From positions 1,292,501 to 1,356,500 of the forward strand of contig NC_089444.1 of the NCBI RefSeq assembly GCF_026210795.1: a stretch of DNA of 64,000 nt, given 5' to 3'. Below the pieces are notes generated by a model, which was given only the letters and a program-made list of their open reading frames with translations, made no database searches and was not told where the DNA came from. Positions 49,417 through 61,025 of the stretch are shown piece after piece (the stretch's first letter is position 1; each line of letters starts with the position of its first letter). The position numbers were made by a program, and so were the translations under genes. This stretch comes from Rhizophagus irregularis (taxonomy: Eukaryota > Glomeromycota > Glomeromycetes > Glomerales > Glomeraceae).

Positions 49417-49960
49417 TATGTTTTGTAGACGAGAAAGAATTTTTTTATGGATATTTTTAAAATGTAATCAAAGAACACTGGATCATGTAGTTTAAAGCAT
49501 TTGGTTTATTTATTTTATATTTAATGAAGTTTATATATTTTTGCATAGAATTGTTTTTGATAAATTAATCGGCAAAATTTAGAATAGTAGGAAATTTTTG
49601 CAACTAACTAACTATATATTTAATTATTCGTTTTTAAGAATGATTATCGTTATTACATAAGAATATCTGCTTAGAAAATGTTTGAATCGTACACCAGATA
49701 TGATAGACATTCATACATACGTGCTACTATAATGGCGCAATTGTTTATCGTACATAAAAAAATATTTACTTAATAGTCGCACGAGAGAGAAAATATAATT
49801 GAAATTTTACTACATTACAATGGTATTTTTTTTTTTTTTCATAAAATAATGGAGAATCCAACATAACCATGATTTTTAAATTTTGTATGTACACTTAAAG
49901 CTGAAATAGCTTATATGTTGATCTTTTTTTATATCATATAAATTTCCATACACGGTAATT

Positions 49961-50512
49961 TTATTTTAAATACACCGCTCTCCTTTTATAGTAACGATCA
50001 TGATGATTAACACCACCTTCGTAATAGCATTTTTCTTCAGCGGCTTTAAAATAATCTGGAATCATTGTTTCTTCTTTTACAGGAAATCTATTTATAAAAT
50101 TTAGGAATTTACTAGAATTTTGAGGATATATGTGAAAACTTTTTTCATTTTCAATTTCTTCAGTTTCTTCCGAAGTCATAATATTATTATCTTCTACGTT
50201 TTCTTCTAGTGATTTTAGACAAAAGAAATCAACATTTCTTCTTCGTTCTCTTTTCAAAAGTTTCTCATTTTCTATCTTTAATTTTTCATTTTCAATTTTT
50301 AATTCTTTTAATTGTTTTTCATATTCTTTTTCTTTTAATATCCAATTACTTTCAATCTGTTTTTGTAAATTTTTAATAAGTTTATTTTGTTCTCTTCGAT
50401 TATCCTTTAAATTTTCAACTTCTTCAAATAATTTTTCAATTATTTCATCTTTTTTAACAAGTTCAGATTTATAATATTCAATATTATGATTTATAGCGTT
50501 AGACATCATCAT
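49961..50512 (-). CDS. Coiled-coil protein, hypothetical
   Basis: A single-exon 183-residue protein. Residues about 10-95 are rich in Lys, Glu, Leu, Ile and Asn with heptad character (ELVKKDEIIEKLFEEVENL, later LKIENEKLKIENEKLL), a strong coiled-coil signature. The C-terminal half is polar with NFINRFPVKEETMIPDYF and a basic end. Two or three Met codons at the N-terminus make the exact start uncertain. No family assigned; structural or scaffold role is only a guess. It is isolated, with no clear neighbour relationship. Confidence 0.7.
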   Translation of the reverse strand: MMMSNAINHNIEYYKSELVKKDEIIEKLFEEVENLKDNRREQNKLIKNLQKQIESNWILKEKEYEKQLKELKIENEKLKIENEKLLKRERRRNVDFFCLKSLEENVEDNNIMTSEETEEIENEKSFHIYPQNSSKFLNFINRFPVKEETMIPDYFKAAEEKCYYEGGVNHHDRYYKRRAVYLK

Positions 50513-53500
50513 TGTTTTAATATTAAGAAAAAAAAATTAATTTTTTTTTTAGAGTAAGAAAAAAAGAAGATTAGAAGTGAGATTTATAGAAAAATTATTT
50601 TAACTTTTTTTATCCTTTTTATTAAGGAATGAGATTTCCTTATTAGAATAAAATTCCATCATATTACATTGGCTAATTGTATCAAAGTGGTACAATAGAT
50701 TTGTTGGATGATCGTCAGATCGTCCCGTTTTTTCTTTTGTTTAATATAAAAATTTCTCCCGTTTCAAACAGGACTTTGTAAACTCCGAGCTATACGTAAA
50801 TAGGTCAGGTGAGATCAACATGCATTTTCTACTAGCTTTATGTATCATTTCAGGACCTAGAACTCCGACTTTTGGAAATAAGAAAAGGAGAGATCTACAA
50901 TAATTATTATTCAACAATCAATGAATGCTAAATTATTTCATTATATATTGTATTAATACATCATATAATAAGTTTCGTTGTACTACCCTTAAATCCTTTT
51001 ATTTTATTGCGGAAAAAAAAAATTATTTTATAAATAATATAAATAACGAATTTTTTACTTTTTTTAGTTTTGTATGAAGGTAAAAGAAAATGAATTTATT
51101 TGACCGCGGCTATGTACGATTACGAAGTTTGTTTATGTTGATCAAGGTATTATCTCGAAAAATATAGAAATGAAAAAATGAATAGAAATCAAAGTTGGTA
51201 TCAAATTTCCGGACGAAGAAATATACAAATTGAAACAGAGGCTTAAAATAATTCATAAATGATGTAAACTTTCGCAGCAGATTGGAATCACAAAAATAGC
51301 TTTAAAAAAAATATTGGTGTAAATCACATGATTTTCAATTTGTCAATCACAGGATAAAAGAAAATGAGCTGATAAATAAATTAATCGTTTTGTCTACTCT
51401 CGCACGTATTTGATGTAATTTTTTGCATAATAATTGACATATTTAGGTTTTAGGTGCACAAAATATTATAAATTATATCATTTATAAGGTCTTTGATTAG
51501 CTTTCGAGTAGATATGAAACTGTGTAACCTGGTCAATGATAAGGGTTTCCCCGTCTCTCTAAAATGGGCAAAGAACAAAGTTGAAAATGAATTTTTCTTT
51601 TTTGATTGGCAACCAACAAGCTCAATTCGCTCGCATATTCAGGATTGGACAACAGATAAGCTGGCTTATTGATCTATTTGATAACCAATCATGATCGGTT
51701 ATTGATTGGTTTACAGTGATTCGAGGTTAAGCATTTATAGCGATCATGACAATTTAGATGGGTTTATCTAATGTTGGCCGGAATAATCTTAGCGCGGGCC
51801 AAATTTACTAAATTATATTGTAAAAGTTATGTACAAAGAATCGGAGTAGTTTAAACAATATTTGCAACGAATTTTAAACTGATTTATCACATCATAGAAT
51901 ATTTCACATGAATGAGATAACCATTTGGATTTTAACTTCGCATAAACTTTATTTTGACATATTATATTTTCAATACAAATACAAATCTGTTATTTCTGTT
52001 ATGGTCATTATATTAGCAGACCCATACTGTCTCTTTAAATAACCAAAACAATCATCGCTAATGTTTACTAATTAACAACTTTGAAAAGCAGTTTCATGAT
52101 AAATATCCAATTATTTTACTTGCAACATCATAAAGAATATTGAAAGAAATTTACGTAGTACATTGATTATGAAATTAATTTAAAGTTATAATTTTAAAAA
52201 ATAAGATTCCAATTGATTGAAATCTAATGTGTTATTAGTTACATATTGTGTATTGAGACGAAAATATTGTTTACATATAAAACTTTCACATTGTAATATG
52301 TCATAGGTTATTTATTGGCCAAATTGATGGAAAAAAATTATCCCGAAGTCTTTTTTTCGACCACTGTACAATCTGTACATAGAAAAGAGACATCTATGTA
52401 TGTAGCGTATGGTGATGTGCATTTTGCATGCTTATGTTCAATCAAATAATTGTATAACATGTCATGTATGCTGTTCTTTGTATGTATGTATAACACAAAA
52501 ATTTCACCCTGCGTGACTTGTGTGGGCAGTGTGGCACGATATTTTTAATTTATTGTTCGTTTACAACACTGAAAACTATTTCTTCCTCCTCTTTTCTTTC
52601 CCTTTTTCACGTTAAATCTATTAAACAATAAAAAAATCAATATTTTTGAAAAGCTTTAGCGTAGAATATTGTCATAAGTTGTAATCTTTACAAAAACCGC
52701 GTTTTTTTATAAATTTTATAATATTAATTTTAACACTAGTTAACAAAGCAAGACTAAGTAGAGATATTTAATAAGTATGGAAGCACTTATATATTAATTA
52801 ATACTAAATATTTGTGAAAAATATTTTAATTAACTTATTGTACCGTGTTTGTTTTCCAATTTTATAGCGTAATTTCAGTACTTTGGCCAAATAAAATAGG
52901 CTTAGGAAGCTCAAGTAATGATGTTCAGCAGGCGTTGAATTATTCAAAAATTAATTTTTTATCAAGCTAGCTTTGAATATTTTAATATTAAGTAATTTTA
53001 TTGTATTTTATAATAGTGTATTTTAAGTATTTGAAAAAATAAATTAATTCAAGAACAATAGTCAATAGTATGTTTATTAATTTAATAATAAAGTGTAAAA
53101 GAGTTATTTTTAACATGTGTCTATTATAAAAAGTAATAACTGATTTTATCTTATATAGTATTTTAAGAAAAAATATCTGTTTTTTTTTCTTTTTTCCTCC
53201 TCTCCAAGAAAAACGCTACATATTGGATTTCCGGTCACGTGATTTACATCGTTATCGTACCGTAGTACGTACATTTTTTATTGTAAAAAGTTATAGTATA
53301 ATAAATATGTACGTATAGCAAAAACAAGCAACCATACAAAAAAAATAGGTTGCCATACGTGACATACAGGGGCGTATACATGCGAGGCGTATACATGACA
53401 TGTTTTCTACATACTATGATTCAATTAGCTTTCTTTTGTCTATTTGACTATGGACAATTTTTTTTAATGTTCTACCGCATATCATATTTGTAGGTTCATT

Positions 53501-54454
53501 ATTTAAATAACGTATAGGATACTATTTCTTTAAGAGAATATCTGCATTTAACCGGGGAGAAAATTAACCGGTAGGAAGAATTATAGTCAAGCTTCAAAAC
53601 TGGATTGTACCAGAATTAACGTAATTCCTTATCCGCCGGTTAATTTTCCTTCCGGTTAAGATTAGTAACACTCTTTCTTTAATTATAAATAATAAATTGT
53701 AATTCATTAAGTCTTTATTTTAGAATTACGTAAATATCCAAATACGATATTTAAAGATTATTTTGTATATTCTGCCTCTTTATATTGTTTTAATTTCGTT
53801 TTTTAATTAAAATAATTTTTATACAATTTAATCATGTCATTTTCTATTAAATTAATTAAAATTCAATATATGATAACAACAAATCGTATTATGGTTCAGT
53901 TTATAATATATTTTAAACCCTTTAAATATATGTAGTGGCGAATCATATTTTCACTATGGATATAAGTTTTGACGATCATGCGGCATATTTACGGAATTAA
54001 TTTATCGATTCTGACTGGACAAAAATTTTACTGTTTAACTGAAATCCGGAAAAACTTGGAACATAATAATTTTTAAAAACAGCCTTTAAAATTATTTTAA
54101 AATTTTTTACTTGCATCTTGCATCGAAGATAGTATTTATGCCGTTTTGCTCGTGCTTAGTGACAACGGACAGACCGATATCGGGATATCTGTCACGGTCT
54201 ATGACTGGTTAATTCCCGTGACCGTTATCATCCCTATTTTCAAATATTAAAACAAAATAATTTACTATATATTAATTCATAAAAAATATCAAGTGATTGC
54301 TTAACTTTTATTATGCAAACAAAACTAATAATATAATTTCAATGAAAAGAAAACATAAATATATGCTCCAGTATTTCTAATTATAAAGAGATAAACTAAA
54401 AAGTAAATACAATAAAAAAAAAATCGATTATAACTTGAAGTTTAATTTGTAAAA
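50513..54454. other. AT-rich intergenic region
   Basis: About 3.9 kb between the coiled-coil gene and kinase D. Only the MITE at 53548-53660 and a local GGCGTATACATG repeat near 53374 stand out. There are short GC-richer patches near 51530-51720 and 54120-54240 without coding support. Nothing else recognised. Confidence 0.5.
53548..53660. mobile_element. Short MITE with TTAACCGG ends
   Basis: TTAACCGGGGAGAAAATTAA is matched by the complement of the right end (TTAACCGGAAGGAAAATTAA), and a second AACCGG block follows inside each arm. The 113-bp core is non-coding; exact boundaries and target duplication not determined. Confidence 0.6.
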
Positions 54455-55791
54455 TCAATAAATAATTTCACAGTCTAAACATTCAGAATTATCATATTCT
54501 TGAAGTTCTGCTGTATAAGGATTAAGTAATCGAGATGTATAAATAGCTTGTGGATGTTGTTTGTTTTTCTTAAGAGAATGGTATAATTTTCTGTAATTTT
54601 CTGCTTCTTTAATTTGATTTTTAATTTCAACCTCATTTGATCCACCCATTTTATATGAAATATAAAATTTACAAAATGACTTGATTAATTTGTGAATTTC
54701 AATAGCACTTGGTCTATTACTTGGATCAGAATCCCAGCATCTCCTCATTAAGTCAATATAACATTTTGGTGCTCCTGGCTCGTTGATTTCAGGTCTAATT
54801 CCATTGCATATATCTAATACTAAATTGTGATCATGTGCACGATTGACAAAAGGTTGTTTTCCAGTTGCTGTAAAATACATAATCATACCAAAACTATATA
54901 TATCGGCTGCTTGAGTGTAAGTTTTATTTCTTAACACTTCAGGAGCCATATAAGGAATAACTCCATAAATTTTTACCTCGCTTGTATTATTCACATCTTC
55001 ACATAATCCCATATCTGATATAAATAATGATTTCTTATTAAAAGAATTTAAATTTTTTGTCAAAAATAATATATTTCCTGGATGTAAATCATGATGAACC
55101 TTCTGCTTTTGATGAATTCCTTTGAGACCTTCAATGATACTAAGTAGTGTTTGTATTTTATTTTTCCAATCGAAATCTTTATAATTTTTATTCATCCAAT
55201 AATTATAACTTCCACCTTCTGCAAATTCAAGAACTATAATATAATTTTTTGTATTTGGATCTTCATATACGTTAAGAATATCATTCATTTTATTAATTGA
55301 ATATTCTTTAACCTGTTCAAAAAAAAAAATATATATATTCTTAATTTAAAATAACATTTGATTATCAACTTATGAAAGAATCTATCCCATACCTCATTTA
55401 AGAATTTATCAGTCATAATTTGTGAATCATTTATACTTTTTAAAGCAATTTTTTTGTTTGAAACTCTTGTATACATTTTTTTATCAATATTATATTTTAA
55501 TGGACCATCTTTCCATATTGCTAAATATACTGTGGCAAATCCACCTTTACCTATTTCCTTTACATAATTAAATTGATTGTATGGTATGGATTCAAATACT
55601 ATATTGAAACAAGAATTAATTTTTGATTGCATTTCTTGAATTAAATAATCAAGTTTTTCATTCTCACTGGTGCAATTTATGAAATATTCTTTTAAATATT
55701 TTAATTGACATTGTTTACACCACATATGAGTATATTTTTCACCATAATTTTTACAATATATATATTTTACCATATTCCATGCAATATTCAT
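54455..55791 (-). CDS. TKL-like kinase locus D: N-lobe exon and catalytic exon
   Basis: D1 runs 55791-55393 (from an internal Met) and D2 55312-54455; the 80-bp intron is GT..AG and phase 0. D1 has a WCKQC half-ribbon, FESIPYN, a well-kept glycine loop GKGGFATVY and ALKS. D2 starts at the beta-4 stretch and has HHDLHPGN at the catalytic loop, ISDMGLC at DFG and APEVLRN. The usual YGISQNP is shortened to YEDP. The sequence before 55791 shows an acceptor and a beta-4-like block with stops and shifts (near 55800-55862), so D1 once belonged to a longer array. Whether the present product starts at 55791 is uncertain. Otherwise D looks able to encode a kinase of about 418 residues. Confidence 0.7.
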
Positions 55792-55799
55792 TTTGAATA

Positions 55800-56170
55800 A
55801 CTAATATGTAATACTTTTTATCTCCCATATACTTTGAGTCCATTTATATTTATTTCTTTAACCTGTTAAATTATAGATATATTTTACTAATTAAAAGAAT
55901 ATTTAAATTTAAATTAAAAATTTTTCGTACCTTATTTAGAAGTCTTTGAGAGTCATTAAAACAACATATTAAAGCAACATCATATTCCCATTGCTGAATA
56001 TACTGTAAAATAATTGCCTTCACCTATTTTCCTAATTTTTTTTAAATTTATTATATGGTATAAAAATTGCGTTACTTTGTTCATTAGTTTCTAATCGATT
56101 CCACTTTTCCAACCCATAAAATTACATGGCCTACACCATTGAATAAATTAAAGAAACCTGATTTTTTAAC
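55800..56170 (-). pseudogene. Decayed N-lobe exon upstream of kinase D
   Basis: Minus-strand remains of one more unit: WCRPC near 56133, FTVYSA near 55995, and DSQR..NK before a GTACG donor near 55931, then an intron and an acceptor leading into the shifted start of D1. Stops and frameshifts run through it. This is a dead copy of the array module. Confidence 0.6.
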
Positions 56171-57163
56171 TTAATTAGTATACAGTTCGTGTTAAATAAT
56201 CTAAATAAAATTGATAGAATAATTAATACTATTGATAAATAATTAAAAAATATTCAAACTTTTTATTAATGAAAAATACAAAATTCACACATTTTTTACA
56301 TATCTCGACAATTTGAAATCCAAATACTATATCTTATTCCTAATTTACTCCAGATATTAAATTCCTTAGTTTTATGCCTTATAAGTTATAATGTTTTAGG
56401 TTTGTTAACAGAAATATGAAAATTAATTAATGAATTAGAATTTATTGTTGATACTGTATGTCCAAAAATAATTATGGTATTGGTAGTAATTTCGGTTAAT
56501 ATTTGTTTTATAAAACAACTATTGTAACTTTTTTTTAACGATTAATCCAACATTTTACAAAATTCTCATTTAAGTATGCTAGTACAACCTTAGATTTCAA
56601 AATAAAAGAATAAATAAAATATTTTTCGAATGATTTTTTTAAATGTTCAATTCATGTAATTTACATTTATACTGTATAAATTATTTTAAATTAAAATCGA
56701 ATTGAATTATGAAAACATTCACATTCAAACAAATTGATAAATTTTTGTAATGTCAAGAAAACTTTTGTTCCTGGAAACGGAATTTTACAAATAATAATTA
56801 TACAGTATATTGACTTTAAACATGCATAAGTTTATTAGTATATATGTATAAAAGATAGTGATTAACTTATTTATGGTAGCTAAGTTTTTAAGTCACTTAA
56901 TTTGGGAAGTTGAGCTTAAATAAACTAATTAATCATATGCAATAATAAATATCGGGATAATTAATATTTATTAATTATATATACTTATTTGGGTTTCAAT
57001 TATGTGAAATAAAAAGATCTAGCATAATAATATTTACAAAATATTAATATTAAAAATAAATAAAAATAAATGATATTATAATCCACATTAAGTTTTATCA
57101 TAAGCTTACAAGGAACTAAGCTACCAATTGTACTGTTATACTATAGCTTATAAATAAATAATA
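56171..57163. other. Spacer between kinase loci D and E
   Basis: 1 kb of AT-rich DNA with no gene, repeat or regulatory motif that I can support. Confidence 0.5.
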
Positions 57164-58686
57164 TTAATTCACTAAATCATCAACCTTATTTTCATCGTCA
57201 ATATCAATAGCACCTCTTAATTGTATTGAGTTAGACACTTCCAAGTCGATTAATTGAGAATCACAAACTATTGAAACAATAAAGTTAATAATTATTTAAG
57301 TAAGGATAAAATTTTTAAAAATAGAAAATACCTTCATTATTAACATATAAAGTACTAATAATGGATGAATTAACGGGTTTTGGTAATAAATTGTTAAATG
57401 TAAACGCTCTACTGGTATATACAGCATCAGAATTCTTTTCATACGAAGTTGAGATGTTTGGTATTTCTTTATCAGCTTCTTCAAATGCTGCTTTGATTTC
57501 GTTTCCTTTATAACCGTATTTTTCTTTATTATCTTCATTACCTTGAATAGAATTATACCAAAAACCAAATATATTTCTTAATTCTTCAGCTGCTGGTCTT
57601 TCATTTGGATTGACATTCATGCATTTATAAGCTAATTTCTTATAAAATTCAGGAGTTCCTTTTCCAAATTCTGGTCTGAGTCCATTACATATGGTTAATG
57701 CTAAACTTAAATCATGTTTTTTATTGTAAAAAGGTGGTTTTCCTGATGATAATTCAGCCATAATTACGCCTACACTATAAATATCGGATGATGATGTATA
57801 TGGTTCTCCGTTTAAAGCTTCTGGTGCAATATATGGCATTACTCCGTATACTATTTTATCATCTGATTTTTGTTCATTTGCTGGTCCAGATAATCCAAAG
57901 TCTGAAATACAAGTAGTATTAGTTTGTAAAATATTCCCACTATGAAAATCTTTATGTTTTAAGTCAACTAAAATATGTATTAAATAATTAATTTTACTTT
58001 CCCACATAATGGTGTTGAAGTTATTTGAAAGAATACTTCTCAAATTTCCTTCATCAGCAAATTGTATAATCATCATAAATTCTTTAGTTTCTAGGTCTTT
58101 AGTTAATCCATAAAATGTTAATCCAGCTCCATTAGAAATTTTCCAATGTATTTTAAGCTATATTTTAATAAATTTAAAATAAAATAATTAATACTATTAA
58201 ATACCCAAATGAAATAAATTAAATAAGATACAAAATAGTATAAAAACGTACTTCATTTAAATATTTATTTGACATATTCTGTGATCCATTTAACCTTTTC
58301 AAAGCGATTTTTATAGGATTAGGACGAACCTTTCCCCAACTTCCATCATCATTTTCATAGTACTCTAATTTACCATCAATCCAAGTTGCAGAATATACTT
58401 TGGCAAATCCACCTTCACCAATTTCTTTTATATCTGTAAATCTATCAAATGGTACCCATTCAAGAAATAGATAACTATATTTACGACTCCAATTTTTCGG
58501 CTTACACATTGTATCTTTTATAAATTTATCAATATCAGAATTTCCACTGGTCCATCCTTCCATTATTCTAAATGGGTCACATTCTTTACACCATAATCCT
58601 TTAGTAAAGGGTTTATTACAACATGAACAATTTTTGTGATTAAAATTTCCACCTGAGATATTTAATTTACTAAATTCGGTTCCCAT
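57164..58686 (-). CDS. TKL-like kinase locus E: simple two-module form
   Basis: Exons 58686-58252, 58157-57332 and 57267-57164 join through GT..AG introns of 94 and 64 bp; about 454 residues. Exon 1 has CSCC ... WCKEC, GWTSGNSDIDKFI, FLEWVPFD, the glycine loop GEGGFAKVYSA and ALKRL. Exon 2 has the beta-4 stretch, then HKDFHSGN (catalytic loop), ISDFGLSG (canonical DFG) and APEALNG. The stretch before HKDFHSGN is short: DLKHKDFH where siblings have about nine more residues (GLKEIHQKKMVHCDFH), an in-frame loss in helix E and the loop lead. The N-terminus MGTEFS fits the MGxxxS/T myristoylation pattern. This is the least duplicated kinase here and the likely ancestral layout. Substrate unknown. 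Confidence 0.82.
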
Positions 58687-60566
58687 TAGGTTATTTTCGT
58701 AATATTAGTATTCAAAAAAAAAGAAAAATAAATTTTTTTTTTTAAAACGAAAAAAAAAAATTATATTTATAATGAATTACTAAAAAGGATATTTTAAATC
58801 AAAAGCGGAAATTACTCCGATCATTGCACAAACCAGGTGATCATTTAATTTTTTTTTTCGGTGTATTTTTTCCGATTCATTGATCTGCATTACCGATCAA
58901 AATTCTTAGTTATACTGCAATTGAAGACAAATTTTGGGGTATTTCATAAATCCGCGATGATAGCGTATGTGTTATGATGAGTTTTTTAGTAGTTACCACA
59001 GTCACACAATTACATAGTTATTAAATAAGTTCAGAAGTCAGGGTTATATTTATTCTATTTTTCAAAAGAAATTGCGTAATATTGATAAAATATCTCTTTT
59101 TACTCATAATATATTAAAAATCCAGTGCAAGATTGACGAAATCCAAATAATTAAAACGCCATTAAGCGATTGAATAAACCAATTTGAATATAAATGGATA
59201 ACAGAGTAGAAGCTCAAGTGGCGCCAAAATCAATAGTATTCAAATCCCTAAAAATACTCACACTCTTCTTGAATTAGTGAAACCAGATGTTGAATATGGA
59301 TACCCTTCCTAATTAATAAATAATTAAATAAACAAGAGGTCTTGTTCAGAGGAGAGTTAACGCAGCACTGATTATCAAGCTGGAACTTGTAGTCAAACAT
59401 TTAATATTAAGAATAACGGTAATATAATAAACAAAGTTATTAAAAAAAAACAATATGAAATGATAACTAAAGATTTAATTTATAATAAAAATATTACCTC
59501 AAACATTTCATTAATTTCCGAATTAGATACATGGATTTTCAGTTTCGAATGTTTCGAATGCTTCATTCTTCCAAAATAAATGTTTTGTACATTCACAAAG
59601 CAATTCTTGGACTGTTACAATACATTATCTAATTCTGCTTTTAAATATGGATTATCTTTTGCCTTTTCACGTATATCTTCTAATGTCTTTAATTGATTAC
59701 TACTACCATCGCTACAGTTTATATTTTAGACTTTATTAACATTATGTAAGATTTAATTACAAACTCAAACTCAAAACGCCAATATTATTATTATAAATAA
59801 ATAATTATTCTTGTTCATGGAAAATAAATAATTTATATATATTATAACAAACTAAGATGACTGAAAACGGGAATACAACAGTTTAACGTGATCCAGTCGT
59901 GAAAAATGCATCTCAATTTTATAAATCAAACATTAAAAAAGTCTATAGTGAGAACAATAGACAATAGACAACACAAATCCCTTATATAGTTCGGTTGTAT
60001 ATTAACCCTAAATCTTTTTTTTTTGAAAAAAAGGTTTTTATTTGCTCCCATTTACTTATTTAGTATTAAATAACCACATGGTTCCAGCTTTTTCTTAATA
60101 ATTATGTATATATTCACATATGCGTATTAGATTAGATAACTTTTTAATGCAAAAAATATTATTCGAAACTTACGAAACGAAGGAATGGTGTGTATTTAAT
60201 TTTAATTTTTTTAAATACTTATTATTTTATTTTGATTAAGAAAGAATGTAAACTTTATTGATTTGCGAAGAATTGGAAATCTTTTTTTTTTTTAGAAAAA
60301 AAAACTTTAATACTTATATAATAATAAATTTTATTTCTTATAATCAAAAAATGTATAATCTATAATAAAAACTAAATGCATAATTAAGTGATAATAATAT
60401 GAATGAAAGAAATACATAATTGATAAAAACAAAGGAAAAATATGATTAATTGGATTGATTGTAATTAATGCGGTTTACAGGAGAATTTCTTTTAAAAATA
60501 TTTTATATTAGAAAAAAAAATTATCAAATAAAATATTAATAAATTCATATATTTTTTTTAAATATC
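58687..60566. other. Intergenic region with one remnant
   Basis: 1.9 kb; should carry the promoter of kinase E. Only the minus-strand remnant at 59500-59740 shows coding character. The rest is AT-rich. Confidence 0.5.
59500..59740 (-). pseudogene. Frameshifted gene remnant
   Basis: On the minus strand: NQLKTLEDIREKAKDNPYL, then a frame change into QELLCECTKHLFWKNEAF, then another into NSEINEMFE before a GTAATA donor-like site near 59500. Coding-like composition with two frameshifts and a stop. No domain recognised. Confidence 0.5.
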
Positions 60567-61025
60567 TTACTTGTCGTGTTTTGGTCGTATCGGAATTTTT
60601 CTTTTGGACCTTTTTCTTTTTTCCTTCTGATTGTTATCTTTATGATTTTTTGGTGTTGCGTGTTTATGATTAGTGCCATTATCTGCAATTCTAACAAAAT
60701 TTCCTTCTTTTTCCACATCTTTTCTTCGATTTCTTATTTCAATATCTTCTAGTAACTTGTCTATCTGACATATTGCTTTATTGATCCTCTCCTCAGTCGA
60801 AATATTTTCATTTCTATCTTTATTATCTTTATTATTTATTTTAATTTCAATTCGTCGAGGACTTATTTTTGTATTAATGTAAATGTGTGTACCAGTCCCT
60901 TTCTCGATGGGTTTTAGATTACGCCCTTTACGACCAATTAATTTACCAATTTCAACATGGTCAGAAATTTCAATAATGGTCAAAATAGTTGAGTATCTGA
61001 TGGAATTTAGCATTTGCATTTCCAT
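60567..61025 (-). CDS. KH-domain RNA-binding protein
   Basis: A single-exon 152-residue protein. Residues about 8-95 form one KH domain: VEIGKLIGRKGRNLKPI holds the GxxG loop (GRKG) that contacts RNA or single-stranded DNA, followed by THIYIN and RRIEIKI strands and a helix (RINKAICQIDKLLE). The C-terminus is very basic (KEKRKRSKRKIPIRPKHDK), which could add nucleic-acid binding or nuclear import. No lesions. KH proteins act in RNA processing, transport or translation; nothing here fixes which. The start Met at 61025 has a second Met two codons later. Confidence 0.8.
   Translation of the reverse strand: MEMQMLNSIRYSTILTIIEISDHVEIGKLIGRKGRNLKPIEKGTGTHIYINTKISPRRIEIKINNKDNKDRNENISTEERINKAICQIDKLLEDIEIRNRRKDVEKEGNFVRIADNGTNHKHATPKNHKDNNQKEKRKRSKRKIPIRPKHDK

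Larger units (their letters stand above)
46929..49960. other. Intergenic region upstream of kinase B
   Basis: 3 kb that should contain the promoter of locus B, although I cannot mark it. It contains a MULE-like MITE (47645-47891), a TA-flanked MITE (49282-49416), and AT-rich DNA. Near 48835-48870 a CACTGCAG / CTGCAGTG pair forms a small inverted repeat. No gene supported. Confidence 0.55.
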
